Of a DNA stretch of 64,000 nucleotides, positions 34,130 through 42,230 are shown piece by piece. Under the pieces are notes generated by a model. The model searched no databases. It was given only the letters and a program-made list of their open reading frames with translations, and had not been told where the DNA came from. This stretch comes from Tunturiibacter gelidiferens (GTDB lineage Bacteria; Acidobacteriota; Terriglobia; Terriglobales; Acidobacteriaceae), in the NCBI RefSeq assembly GCF_014201335.1, contig NZ_JACHEB010000004.1, forward strand, positions 310,001-374,000, in the 5' to 3' direction. The position numbers were made by a program, and so were the translations under genes. Each line of letters begins with the position of its first letter. Position 1 is the first letter of the stretch.

Positions 34130-36070
34130 ATGACCTTGAGAATTTCGCAGTTTGCGGTGGTGTGTGGGCTAGGTTTGCTGACACTGCCGGGAGTGGTGCA
34201 AGCACAGGCGCCGCGTTACCAGAGCCCGTTGAGCGTACCGAACGCGCCGCAACCCGTATATACGCTGCCCGTTACTCAGCCGATAACGCCGAACGGAACT
34301 GTGGTGGAGGATGTGGTCGTGCATGTGAACGACCAAATCATCAGCCGGAGCGATGTGGAGCGGGCGGAACAACAGCTGGCGGAAGAGGGCCGGCAGGCGG
34401 GCGCGAGTGCTGCTGATGTGGCCGACAGACAGAAGAATCTGCTGCGCGACATGATCGATAAACAGCTCCTGTTGTCGCGAGGTAAGGAGCTTGGGATCAA
34501 CGCGGACGCCGATGTGATTCGCCGGTTGGACGAGATTCGCAAGCAGAACCACATGGATACGTTGGAGGATCTGGAGAAGGCTGCGCGACAGCAGGGAGTC
34601 TCGTTTGAGGACTTCAAAGCGGGTATCCGCGATAGCGTGATTACTCAGCAGGTGGTGCGGGACGAGGTGGGCCGTCACCTACAACTCACGCAGGGTCAGG
34701 AACAGGCTTACTACGAGGCCCACAAGCAGGATTTTGCGCAGCCAGAGCAGATCAAGCTGAGCGAGATTTTGATTCCTACGGCGGCTGACGCTGACGATGC
34801 CGCTGTTGCCCAGGCGAAGACCAAGGCGGAAGGTGTTGAAGAGAAGCTGAAGGCGGGTAGCAAATTCGAGGAGCTGGCCGAGGCGTACTCGGGCGGACCG
34901 ACTGCGGATAAGGGTGGGGACCTCGGACTCTACAAGCGCGGAGCCCTGGCGAAGGTTTTGGAGGACCAGACGTTTGGCCTGAAGGCTGGGGAATGGACAG
35001 CGCCGATTCGGACGCGGCAGGGTTTTGTGATTTTGAAGGTGACTGACCACATTGCCCCCGGCGTGGCCCCGCTGAAAGATATTGAACCTCAGATTCAGGA
35101 AGCGATGTATTCGGAGCAGATGCAACCTGCGCTGCGGGCGTACCTGACGAAGCTGCGGGAAGAGGCTTACATCGATATCCGGGCCGGGTATGTGGACTCC
35201 GGTGCGAGCCCGAAGCAGACCAAACCGGTGTTTACGGCTTACGCTCCGCCAGTTGCGAAGAAGAAGACGGTTCAGCAGAAGAAGAGATTTGATCGGGGTA
35301 CGAAGTACTCTACGGTGGCGAAGACGACTGCAACTCCCGTGGCAACTCCGGCTGCGGTTGTATCTACGACGAAGAACGGGAAGCCCGTCAAGCCGAAGAA
35401 GGTGAAGAAAGAGAAAGTCCGATTTGGACAGGCTCCGCGAAACTCATTGCCCGCTGGACCGGAGGACACTGCTTCGGGTAGCGATGTGGGTTCCGGAGCG
35501 GCATCTGCTTCGTCTGCCCCCGCGCAGGCTGCTCCAGGGACGGCGATTGCACCCTTAGAGGCGAGCGCGCAAGAGTCGAGCTCCGACGTGGGACCGAACC
35601 CCCTGGTGACGACGGCGCCTGTGGTCGGTAAGACTCGCTACAGTGATCGTGCGAAGACCGATGCCAAGAAAAAGGCGGTGAAGGCGAAGAAGGTGAAGGA
35701 GAAGACCGCCGCGGCGCCAGCACCTGCGTCGGCAGAGGAGAAGGCGACCCAGCAGACTCAAGCTGCACCGCTGGGGCTGAACGGCGATACGGCCAAGAAG
35801 AAGAAAAAGAAGAAGGTGAAGGGTGCGCCGAAGGAGCGGCTGCAGGATAAGACTCCCGTTCCGAAGGCACCGTTACAGGAGACTCCATCCAAGGCACCTG
35901 ACCGTGGAACCCCGATGGAGGGAGTTCATGGAACGGGCACACCTGCTCCGAAGGCGAGCGACACGACGACGCTGCCTCCGGCGACCGCGCCTCCGGCCAG
36001 TAACCCTCCAGATGCGGGACAGCCCCCGGCTACGCCTGGATCGCCGACTCCGACGCCCCCTCCGCAGTAG
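34130..36070 (+). CDS. SurA-like peptidyl-prolyl isomerase with long basic tail (646 aa)
   Basis: The ATG at 34130 gives a proper signal peptide (AVVCGLGLLTLPGVVQAQ). The SurA N-terminal domain follows (VVVHVNDQIISRSDVERAEQ), then a parvulin domain (KLSEILIP, SKFEELAEAYSGGPTADKGG, GFVILKVTDHI) up to about residue 330. The last 270 residues are low in complexity, rich in Lys, Ala, Pro and Thr, with KKKKKKVKG and a Pro-rich end. The core folds outer-membrane proteins; the tail is not part of usual SurA and may bind peptidoglycan or nucleic acid or simply be a linker. Confidence 0.88.
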   Translation: MTLRISQFAVVCGLGLLTLPGVVQAQAPRYQSPLSVPNAPQPVYTLPVTQPITPNGTVVEDVVVHVNDQIISRSDVERAEQQLAEEGRQAGASAADVADRQKNLLRDMIDKQLLLSRGKELGINADADVIRRLDEIRKQNHMDTLEDLEKAARQQGVSFEDFKAGIRDSVITQQVVRDEVGRHLQLTQGQEQAYYEAHKQDFAQPEQIKLSEILIPTAADADDAAVAQAKTKAEGVEEKLKAGSKFEELAEAYSGGPTADKGGDLGLYKRGALAKVLEDQTFGLKAGEWTAPIRTRQGFVILKVTDHIAPGVAPLKDIEPQIQEAMYSEQMQPALRAYLTKLREEAYIDIRAGYVDSGASPKQTKPVFTAYAPPVAKKKTVQQKKRFDRGTKYSTVAKTTATPVATPAAVVSTTKNGKPVKPKKVKKEKVRFGQAPRNSLPAGPEDTASGSDVGSGAASASSAPAQAAPGTAIAPLEASAQESSSDVGPNPLVTTAPVVGKTRYSDRAKTDAKKKAVKAKKVKEKTAAAPAPASAEEKATQQTQAAPLGLNGDTAKKKKKKKVKGAPKERLQDKTPVPKAPLQETPSKAPDRGTPMEGVHGTGTPAPKASDTTTLPPATAPPASNPPDAGQPPATPGSPTPTPPPQ

Positions 36071-36156
36071 GTGGGATGGTGTTCACAACGCGAGGGCTTC
36101 GGCTCTCGCGTTTCTGTCTGGGTGGGTTGGCCGAGGTGCGCGGTATTCTGGTTGGG

Positions 36157-37137
36157 ATGAAAGATTTTTTTGTTGAAGATGCGGCGCGGTTCGATAACGC
36201 GACAGTGACGACTTACTTTGTTCTGACGTCGATGCAGGTGAGAGATAAGAAGCAGGGCGGGCAGTTCCTTGCGTTGACGGTGAGTGATAAGACGGGATCG
36301 CTTGAGGCGCGCATGTGGGACGATGTGACCGAGGCGATTGCGACCTGTGATGAAGGTTGCTACGTGAAGGTGCAGGGGGACATCTCCAAATATCAGGGGA
36401 AGTTTCAGATCACGTTGAAGAAGCTGCGGCTGGCGGCGGAGTCGGAGATTGATCCGAAGGATTTTCAGCCTTCGACGAAGTTCGATGTCGAGGAGATGTG
36501 GGGTGAGTTGCGTGGGTATGTCTCCGCATTCAAGAGCTCTGAGCTGCGGCGACTGGTGTTTGCGTTTCTCGATGATGAGCAGATTGGACCTGCGTTCAAA
36601 GCGGCTCCTGCGGCGAAGAGGCTGCATCATGCTTGGCTTGGTGGGCTGCTGGAGCATGTTTTGACGCTCGTGCGGGTGTGTGTGGCTACTGCTCCGTTTT
36701 ATCCGGAGGTGGATGCGGATCTGCTGGTTACGGGGGCGATTTTGCATGATATCGGCAAGATTCGAGAGCTTTCATGGGGGTCCAGCTTCAGCTATACGCT
36801 CGAGGGGCAGATGATTGGGCATATCAGCATTGCGCAGGGGATGCTGCGGGAGAAGGTGCAGCAGTTGGCGCCGTTTCCGGAGAAGCTGCGGGTGCTGGTG
36901 GAACATATGATTTTGAGCCATCATGGGAAGTATGAGTTTGGCTCGCCGAAGCTGCCGATGACGCCGGAGGCTCTTCTTTTAAGTGCTTTGGATGATCTTG
37001 AGGCGAAGATGCAGGCGATGCGGAATGAGTTTGCAGCGGCGGTTGCTAGTGGGAAGAGTAGCGGCGAGGTGACCGATTGGGTGAGGAGTATGGATCGGCC
37101 GCTGCTTAATACGCAAGGGTATTTGAAGGACGAGTAG
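36157..37137 (+). CDS. YhaM-like 3'-5' exoribonuclease (OB + HD domains)
   Basis: The ATG at 36157 starts MKDFFVEDAARFDNATVTTY. An OB-fold nucleic-acid-binding part follows (GGQFLALTVSDKTGSLEARM), then an HD phosphohydrolase domain with RLHHAWLGGLLEHVLTL and the HD pair in AILHDIGKIREL, plus ILSHHGKYEFGSP. This is the order of Bacillus YhaM. It probably degrades RNA or single-stranded DNA from the 3' end. Length of 326 residues fits. A longer frame begins at 36076 but lacks a matching start. Confidence 0.88.
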   Translation: MKDFFVEDAARFDNATVTTYFVLTSMQVRDKKQGGQFLALTVSDKTGSLEARMWDDVTEAIATCDEGCYVKVQGDISKYQGKFQITLKKLRLAAESEIDPKDFQPSTKFDVEEMWGELRGYVSAFKSSELRRLVFAFLDDEQIGPAFKAAPAAKRLHHAWLGGLLEHVLTLVRVCVATAPFYPEVDADLLVTGAILHDIGKIRELSWGSSFSYTLEGQMIGHISIAQGMLREKVQQLAPFPEKLRVLVEHMILSHHGKYEFGSPKLPMTPEALLLSALDDLEAKMQAMRNEFAAAVASGKSSGEVTDWVRSMDRPLLNTQGYLKDE

Positions 37138-37310
37138 GTGGTTTTTTCGATTTGAATCGGAAAAATATGGAACGTGGTGGAGTGGTGTTTTTGCTGGGGT
37201 TTTGCGGATTTTGGGTGTTTTGGTGATGGTAAATCGTGGTGAGTTTGTGGTGAATTGCTGGTGAGAACGTGGTGTTTCGCCGTCATATTTTTGACCGCTA
37301 AAAATGCGCC
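37138..37310 (+). repeat. G/T-rich spacer with repeated TGGTG
   Basis: Seven TGGTG motifs lie between about 37177 and 37275 on a strand that is nearly free of C. A hairpin (TTTTTTCGATT-TG-AATCGGAAAAA, 37142-37165) comes first, and TTTTTGACCGCTAAAAA (37288-37304) closes the block. The hairpin may end the exoribonuclease transcript. The rest is not coding. Confidence 0.5.
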
Positions 37311-37415
37311 ACGATTTTGAAGTTTGTTTTTTGACTTAGCCCGTTTTGGATTAAGAGCTACGAAGAGATTGGGCTTATGGTTTATCGTGGGGCTATTTTG
37401 TCTCTCTGGTTTTGT

Positions 37416-37811
37416 CTAGTTCGTTGGGCGCCGGAATTCTTCGACGTGCGATTCGCCTTTGCGACCAAAGTAGATCACTTTTTTGCCGGTGAGGAAGGCC
37501 CAGTAGGCGATGATGCCTGCTGCGGCTGAGCGCTTCATGAACTCCGGGTAGCGGATTGTGTCCGACTGGGCTCCGCGAATGGCTGCGACGATGCCGGAAG
37601 CGGAGAACTGCTCCGCGATGGGTGAGAGTGGCAGGGTCGTTTTTTCGGCGTGGGTGGTGCCATCTGACATGTAGAAGGTCTCTGCGCCGGTGGCCAGGTC
37701 GCAGAGGTAGGACTCGACGCCGACCTCGGAGAGTCTGCGGACGACTTCGGGGAAGACGAGTTTGCCTGCCTGGGTTTCGGCGAGGACCTGATGAATTACG
37801 GTGGTATTCAT
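37416..37811 (-). CDS. DUF1398 family protein (131 aa)
   Basis: The sequence matches DUF1398 proteins (YbcV-like): GKLVFPEVVRRLSEVGVESY, FYMSDGTTHAEKT, and YPEFMKRSAAAGIIAYWAFL followed by TGKKVIYFGRKGESHVEEF. No enzyme activity is known for the family. The gene starts 11 bases after the MarR-type regulator, so the two form an operon and it is probably controlled by that regulator. GGAG precedes the start. Confidence 0.85.
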   Translation of the reverse strand: MNTTVIHQVLAETQAGKLVFPEVVRRLSEVGVESYLCDLATGAETFYMSDGTTHAEKTTLPLSPIAEQFSASGIVAAIRGAQSDTIRYPEFMKRSAAAGIIAYWAFLTGKKVIYFGRKGESHVEEFRRPTN

Positions 37812-37822
37812 GCGGTTCTCCT

Positions 37823-38296
37823 TTATTCGGTTGGGAGTTTGTGCAGGTCGTGCGCGTGTATAAGCTTTTTAAGGGTTGCGACGAGAGCTTCGCGCTCTCT
37901 TGCTGTCAGCGGATTGAAGAACTCCTGATCGTTGCTGTCGGCGATGGCTGCGAGCTTCGGAACTAGCCTTCGACCTGCGGGAGTGAGGGCGATGCGTTGG
38001 TAGCGGCGGTCGTCGTTGCCTTCTTTTCGTGAGACTAGTTTTTTGAGGACCAGTCGCTCTATCAGTTTTGAGATGGCGCCGCGGGTGAGTCCGGTCTGCT
38101 CTGCGAGTGCGCTGGGAGGGGTTTCGTCGGTGTCGTAGATGGTGCGGAGGACTACCCATTCGGCTGCCGTGACTCCGCTTTCGAGGAGTTTTCGGGCGAA
38201 GGCGTGGGAGACGTGGTTGGAGACGAAGCGCAGCCAGAATCCTGTGTGGCTTGTTAGCTCGCTTACAGATGGTTTTGCTGGCTGTTCTCTGTTCAT
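37823..38296 (-). CDS. MarR family transcriptional regulator
   Basis: This 157-residue protein has the winged-helix layout of MarR: EWVVLRTIYDTDETPPSALA, the recognition helix QTGLTRGAISKLIERLVLK and the wing VSRKEGNDDRRYQRIALTPA. Dimerisation helices lie at both ends. Such proteins are usually repressors released by phenolic or oxidant ligands. Its likely target is its own promoter and the DUF1398 gene behind it. Confidence 0.92.
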   Translation of the reverse strand: MNREQPAKPSVSELTSHTGFWLRFVSNHVSHAFARKLLESGVTAAEWVVLRTIYDTDETPPSALAEQTGLTRGAISKLIERLVLKKLVSRKEGNDDRRYQRIALTPAGRRLVPKLAAIADSNDQEFFNPLTAREREALVATLKKLIHAHDLHKLPTE

Positions 38297-38426
38297 AGAG
38301 AGAAGGTATATTGAATTAGTTTCCTAGTAAACTATTTCTGGTGAATCCTACTTGATTAAGAACAAGCAAGGGCAATTGCAGATCGCTCGGCATCAAAAGG
38401 ACAAGCAAAGGCAGAGGCAACAGCAG

Positions 38427-38441
38427 ATCCCCTTCGGGGAT
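38427..38441. repeat. Intergenic hairpin repeat, copy 1
   Basis: ATCCCC-TTC-GGGGAT inside the longer block AACAGCAG...GATGACAACAAG. Copies recur at 38582, 38698 and 46641. Confidence 0.75.
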
Positions 38442-38498
38442 GACAACAAGAAAGGCAGAGGCAACGGCAAAGGCGAAATACGGGGATCCTTCGGCTCG

Positions 38499-38521
38499 TT
38501 GCTCACAAAGTACGTGAGCAA
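38499..38521. repeat. Second type of intergenic hairpin
   Basis: TTGCTCAC-AAAGTAC-GTGAGCAA has an 8-bp stem. It sits between GGATCCTTCGGCTCG and TTTCGCTCAGGATGACG, which pair in part as an outer stem (ATCCT with AGGAT). Confidence 0.6.
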
Positions 38522-38581
38522 TTTCGCTCAGGATGACGATTGTTTTAGAGGTGCGAGAGAGAACGGCAGAGACAACAGCAG

Positions 38582-38596
38582 ATCCCCTTCGGGGAT
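38582..38596. repeat. Intergenic hairpin repeat, copy 2
   Basis: ATCCCC-TTC-GGGGAT in the same context as copy 1 (GACAACAGCAG before, GACACCAAGAAAGGCAACGG after). Confidence 0.75.
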
Positions 38597-38621
38597 GACA
38601 CCAAGAAAGGCAACGGCGACG

Positions 38622-38693
38622 GCAACAGCAAGGACAACAGCAACAGCAAGGACAACAGCAACAGCAAGGACAACCGCAACAACAAGGACAACA
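38622..38693 (+). repeat. 18-bp tandem repeat, four copies
   Basis: The unit GCAACAGCAAGGACAACA is present four times head to tail with two substitutions. It lies between hairpin copies 2 and 3. Translated, it gives only Gln/Gly/Asn or Cys/Pro strings, so it is not a gene. Confidence 0.75.
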
Positions 38694-38697
38694 GCAG

Positions 38698-38712
38698 ATA
38701 CCCTTCGGGGAT
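38698..38712. repeat. Intergenic hairpin repeat, copy 3
   Basis: ATACCC-TTC-GGGGAT, with one mismatch in the stem, followed by GACAACCAAAGGACAGGCAACG. Confidence 0.7.
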
Positions 38713-38773
38713 GACAACCAAAGGACAGGCAACGGCAACCGCAACCGCCGATGTCTACCGATAGGGCGAGTGT

Positions 38774-40114
38774 TTAGAACTTGTAGAGGGATTCTGCGTT
38801 TTTGTGGAGGACCATGTTGGCTAGTTCGGCGGCGCGGGTGGGGCTGATTTCGTTGTCGTGGAGCATGCCGGTCAGGGCCATGCCGAGAGAGTCGCGAATG
38901 TTTCGGTTGGCGATATAGGCGGCCTCTTCCCAACCCATTGAAGAGGAGTAGGGGTAGGCGTCGGTGGCGTAGAGGATTTTTTCCGGGTAGAGCTCTAGCC
39001 ACTCACGTAGCCAGGCGGACATGGTGCGCGGGGGGATCATGAGGGATTGTTGGGAGAGATCGAGGTAGACGTTGGGTTTTTGCAAGAGTGCGCCGATCTC
39101 GTGGACGAAGGGCCATCCGCCGTGCAGGAGAACGAAGTTGGTTTTGCGCAGGCGTGGGTCGTTGAAGAGAGGTTCGAGCAGGAGGGGGTTGTCGCCGGCT
39201 ATGGAGAAGTAACCTCCGCCGCCTGAGGTGGTGTGGAGGTGAACGGGTAGGTTGAGGCGGCCGCACTCGGCGGCGATGTAGCGAAAGAGGAAATCCTGCA
39301 GGCGCTTGTATTGGGCTTCATTTGGGTGTGGAGTGTGAAGGAGAGTTGCGTAGAGGTGCGCGGCTTCTGCTTGTGGGACGTCATCGAAGCCGAAGGAGCG
39401 CAGATAGGCGATCTCGAATTTTTCGGCTACGGCTCCGTTGGCTTTTTGTTGTTCGAGTATAGGAGTGACTACTTGTTTGAGGTAGGTGTTGAGCGTGGAT
39501 GGGAGAGCTTTGAGGCCTGCCTGTTGGAGATACTGGGCGCGGAGCTTGTCTTCGAGGGGGAAGAACTGTTTGCGGTCGGGAGTGGCGGCGGCGAGGGCGG
39601 AGTTGTCGAGCGGGAAGAGGAGGGCGTCGACGTAGGGGACCCAGCGAAAGCGCGGTGGCTGAACGCCGATGCCCGTGGCTACGCGGTTGGCGAGCATGGT
39701 GGCGATGTTGGCCTTGTCGAGGATGTAGGTCGAGTAGTTGGTGGCTTTTTGTTGGCGGATCTTTTCTCGTGCAGCTTCGAGTTGCGTTAGACCTGCGGCG
39801 TCGAGAGGAGGCTGGCCGTTGAAGTTGAAAATGGCTTGCCAGGCGTCGTGGAGCGCGGGCAGGTTGGGGCGCATGCCGGCGGGGTCGGTATAGGGCTCCA
39901 TGGTGTCGACGGGGAGCGCGTCGAAGTTGCGGTCGGTGGCGTAGGCGGGCGGGGACAGCATGGGATGGGCGTGGTTGTCGATGGCTGGGATGGCGGCGAT
40001 CTGCGCGGCGATGGTGGGATCGATGGCGGGACTGCCGGATTGTGCGAAGGTCCGGCTAGAAGCGGCTAAGAACAGAGTCAGTATCGCGAGGAGAGTTCGT
40101 CGGCTGCGGCTCAT
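38774..40114 (-). CDS. Secreted amidohydrolase-type TIM-barrel protein (446 aa)
   Basis: After a signal peptide (LLAILTLFLAASSRTFAQ) comes the amidohydrolase HxH motif in IPAIDNHAHPML, then LPVHLHTTSGGGG, NFVLLHGGWPFVHEIG and KILYATDAYPYSSS, which supply the remaining His and Asp metal ligands of an Amidohydro_2 type barrel. The substrate cannot be told from sequence. This group includes decarboxylases, lactonases and peptidases. The protein is exported, which is less usual for the family. The stop lies 61 bases from the repeat-filled spacer. Confidence 0.82.
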   Translation of the reverse strand: MSRSRRTLLAILTLFLAASSRTFAQSGSPAIDPTIAAQIAAIPAIDNHAHPMLSPPAYATDRNFDALPVDTMEPYTDPAGMRPNLPALHDAWQAIFNFNGQPPLDAAGLTQLEAAREKIRQQKATNYSTYILDKANIATMLANRVATGIGVQPPRFRWVPYVDALLFPLDNSALAAATPDRKQFFPLEDKLRAQYLQQAGLKALPSTLNTYLKQVVTPILEQQKANGAVAEKFEIAYLRSFGFDDVPQAEAAHLYATLLHTPHPNEAQYKRLQDFLFRYIAAECGRLNLPVHLHTTSGGGGYFSIAGDNPLLLEPLFNDPRLRKTNFVLLHGGWPFVHEIGALLQKPNVYLDLSQQSLMIPPRTMSAWLREWLELYPEKILYATDAYPYSSSMGWEEAAYIANRNIRDSLGMALTGMLHDNEISPTRAAELANMVLHKNAESLYKF

Positions 40115-40191
40115 AGAGTTGTGAGTTCGATTCTATGAGTAGGAGACAGTTTGCTGCTTCAATTCGATTCTCATGTTTCGCCCTGGCGGGC

Positions 40192-40247
40192 GGCGGTCAC
40201 TTCGTGACGTGTATACCGGCTTCGCCCAGGGCCTCCCTCTGGTCGGT
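40192..40247. repeat. Mosaic spacer repeat, copy A
   Basis: Block 1 is GGCGGTCACTTCGTGAC followed by GTGTATACC (40192-40217), with a GTCACTTCGTGAC hairpin. Block 2 is CCTCCCTCTGGTCGGT (40232-40247). Related blocks recur at 47644-47783 and 59279-59377. Confidence 0.65.
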
Positions 40248-40275
40248 GGAGATATTTCTTCCTGTCACGCGGGAA

Positions 40276-40302
40276 GGCGCCCCGCTTTTGTAACGGGGCG
40301 CC
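40276..40302. terminator. GC-rich hairpin, probable terminator
   Basis: GGCGCCCCG / CGGGGCGCC is a perfect 9-bp stem with a 9-base loop, 24 bases past the stop of the minus-strand secreted-protein gene. No long T run follows on that strand. Confidence 0.55.
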
Positions 40303-40325
40303 CTCTTCCTTCGTTGCATCAGTTT

Positions 40326-40799
40326 CTAGTGGTGACCGGCGCTGCCGCCACCGTGATTGCCTCCGCCATTGCCGCCGCTGGGGTGACCACCGCCCTGATA
40401 TCCGGCGCTGTGTTCGTTGGTGGGCTCGTGGCCGGCATTGCCTACGTGGCCTTGTGGGTCGTGCGCTTCATTACCCTGGAAGTGGTTGAAGGGCTGGGCA
40501 CCGCGTTCCGGCATTGGACCTGCGTATCCGTGGCGAGGATCGTAGCGGTTGTCTACGTGCCCGTAGAAGCCGCCGTGGCCGTGGTACCAAGGGCCGGCGC
40601 CGATGAAGACTCCGCCGGTGAACCAGTCGGGGCCATAGTAGCCGTACGGGGCGCAGGGATATGGGGCGTAGTCAAAGTATCCGTAGGGGCATATGGGCGC
40701 AGCTCCGATGCTGATGGAGACCTGAGCGGGTGCTACGGAGACACTGCTCACCAGAGCAACTGTGAGGGCCGAGAGAGCCAGCGACTTGCATATAGACAT
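40326..40799 (-). CDS. Secreted Gly/His/Tyr-rich protein (157 aa)
   Basis: A signal peptide (LALSALTVALVSSVSVAPAQ) is followed by a hydrophobic Tyr/Pro/Gly segment (ICPYGYFDYAPYPCAPYGYY) with two Cys, then GPWYHGHGGFYGHVDNRYDP and a Gly/His-rich tail. The tail could bind metal ions. Similar proteins are frequent in acidobacteria and are usually called hypothetical. AGGAG lies before the ATG and a hairpin follows the stop, so it is a single-gene unit. Confidence 0.7.
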   Translation of the reverse strand: MSICKSLALSALTVALVSSVSVAPAQVSISIGAAPICPYGYFDYAPYPCAPYGYYGPDWFTGGVFIGAGPWYHGHGGFYGHVDNRYDPRHGYAGPMPERGAQPFNHFQGNEAHDPQGHVGNAGHEPTNEHSAGYQGGGHPSGGNGGGNHGGGSAGHH

Positions 40800-40874
40800 A
40801 TATTCTCCTGGATCAAGTAGTGGGATTCCTAAGGAGAACCGCTGGTTGTGTTTGAGGGCGCGATTTGGACTTGA

Positions 40875-42005
40875 TCACGCTGGGACGAGCTGCTCGTAGA
40901 CGGGGTAGTCGGTGTAGCCGCGGGCGTCGAAGGTGTAGAAGGTGTCGCGGTTGTAGGGTGTGAGCGGGAGATCTTGCTGGATGCGTTTTGGCAGATCGGG
41001 GTTGGAGACGAAGTGACGCCCGAAGGCTACGAGGTCTGCGTGTCCTGCGGCGACGATCTCTTCGGCGGAGTCGGGCTCGAAGCCTCCTGCGGCGATGATT
41101 TTGTTCTTGAAGATCTTTCGCAGTCGCATGGCGGCGGTGGGTTGCTGGCCTTCTTCGAGGACGATGTTGCCTTTGACGCGTGGCTCGATGATGTTGATGT
41201 AGGCGAGGTCGAAGCGGTTGAGCTGATCGACGAGGTAGCCGTAGAGCGCGTCGGGGTTGCTGTCATGCATACCGTTCCAGGTGCCGCCGGGTGCGATGCG
41301 GACGGCGGTGCGGTTGCCTCCCCAGACGGAGGTGACGGCTTCGAGGGCTTCGAGGAAGAAGCGGGAACGGTTTTCGATAGAGCCGCCGTAGGCGTCGGTG
41401 CGCTTGTTACTGCCGTCCTCTAAAAACTGGGCGAGGAGGTAGCCGTTTCCGCCGTGAAGTTCGACGCCGTCGAAGCCTGCGTCTTTGGCGTGCTGGGCGG
41501 CTTTGCGGTAGTCCTCGATGATGCCGGGGATTTCGTTGATGTCGAGGGCGCGGTGGGGTGAGGGTTTGACCCAGCCACTGGGCGCGGAGACGACGTGAGA
41601 GTCGTCGTCCCAGTAGGACGGATCGACCGAGGGGGCGACGGGAATGGTTCCGCTGGTTTCGACATTGGAGGAGCGGCCGGTGTGCCAGAGCTGGGCGAAG
41701 ATGTGGCCGCCTTTGGCGCGGACGGCGGCGATGACTTTTTTCCAGGCTTCGACCTGCTCGTCGGAGTAGAGGCCGGGTGCACCGAACCAGCCGCGTGCGG
41801 TGGGAGAGATGGTGGTGGCTTCGGTGATGATGAGGCCGCCGTCGGAGGCGCGCTGGCCGTAGTATTCGGCCATGAGGGCGTTGGGGATGTCGCCGGGCTG
41901 GGTGGAGCGGGAGCGCGTGAGAGGCGCCATGACGACGCGATGTTTGAGCGAGAGCGGACCGAGCTGGACGGGAGTGAAGAGAGGTTTCTGGGTCTGAGCT
42001 GCCAT
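40875..42005 (-). CDS. Old Yellow Enzyme family alkene reductase
   Basis: This 376-residue barrel protein shows FTPVQLGPLSLKHRVVMAPL at the N-terminus, FAQLWHTGRSSN, and the signature FDGVELHGGNGYLLAQFLED followed by RTDAYGGSIENRSRF. These bind FMN and reduce activated C=C bonds with NAD(P)H. Members close to NemA reduce N-ethylmaleimide, enones and nitrate esters. The start is clear and the gene stands alone. No regulator lies next to it. Confidence 0.93.
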   Translation of the reverse strand: MAAQTQKPLFTPVQLGPLSLKHRVVMAPLTRSRSTQPGDIPNALMAEYYGQRASDGGLIITEATTISPTARGWFGAPGLYSDEQVEAWKKVIAAVRAKGGHIFAQLWHTGRSSNVETSGTIPVAPSVDPSYWDDDSHVVSAPSGWVKPSPHRALDINEIPGIIEDYRKAAQHAKDAGFDGVELHGGNGYLLAQFLEDGSNKRTDAYGGSIENRSRFFLEALEAVTSVWGGNRTAVRIAPGGTWNGMHDSNPDALYGYLVDQLNRFDLAYINIIEPRVKGNIVLEEGQQPTAAMRLRKIFKNKIIAAGGFEPDSAEEIVAAGHADLVAFGRHFVSNPDLPKRIQQDLPLTPYNRDTFYTFDARGYTDYPVYEQLVPA

Positions 42006-42230
42006 GACGATCTCCTGTGGAGAGTGGTTGCTGGACTTCAGTGGAGTTACCGGGTGTATGGCTTAGAGGATGAGGGATGGCGATCGGACTCATTATGGCG
42101 GGGGAATTTTATGGAGTTGTAAAAAGCAGGTTTGGAGATTCGCGAGGGCCGTTGAGTGGAATCGCAGGGCAGAGCGGATGGTTGTTACAATTTAAGTTTG
42201 CCGCGCGGTATGTGAAGGGATTGATACGGG

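Noticed and set aside
38400-38720. CRISPR array
   Set aside because: The repeats are irregularly spaced, contain hairpins of 15 bp and an 18-bp pure tandem, and lack unique spacers and cas genes.
38316-39002. Cys/Pro-rich 228-residue protein
   Set aside because: It is a translation of the hairpin and 18-bp repeats followed by the shadow of the amidohydrolase gene.
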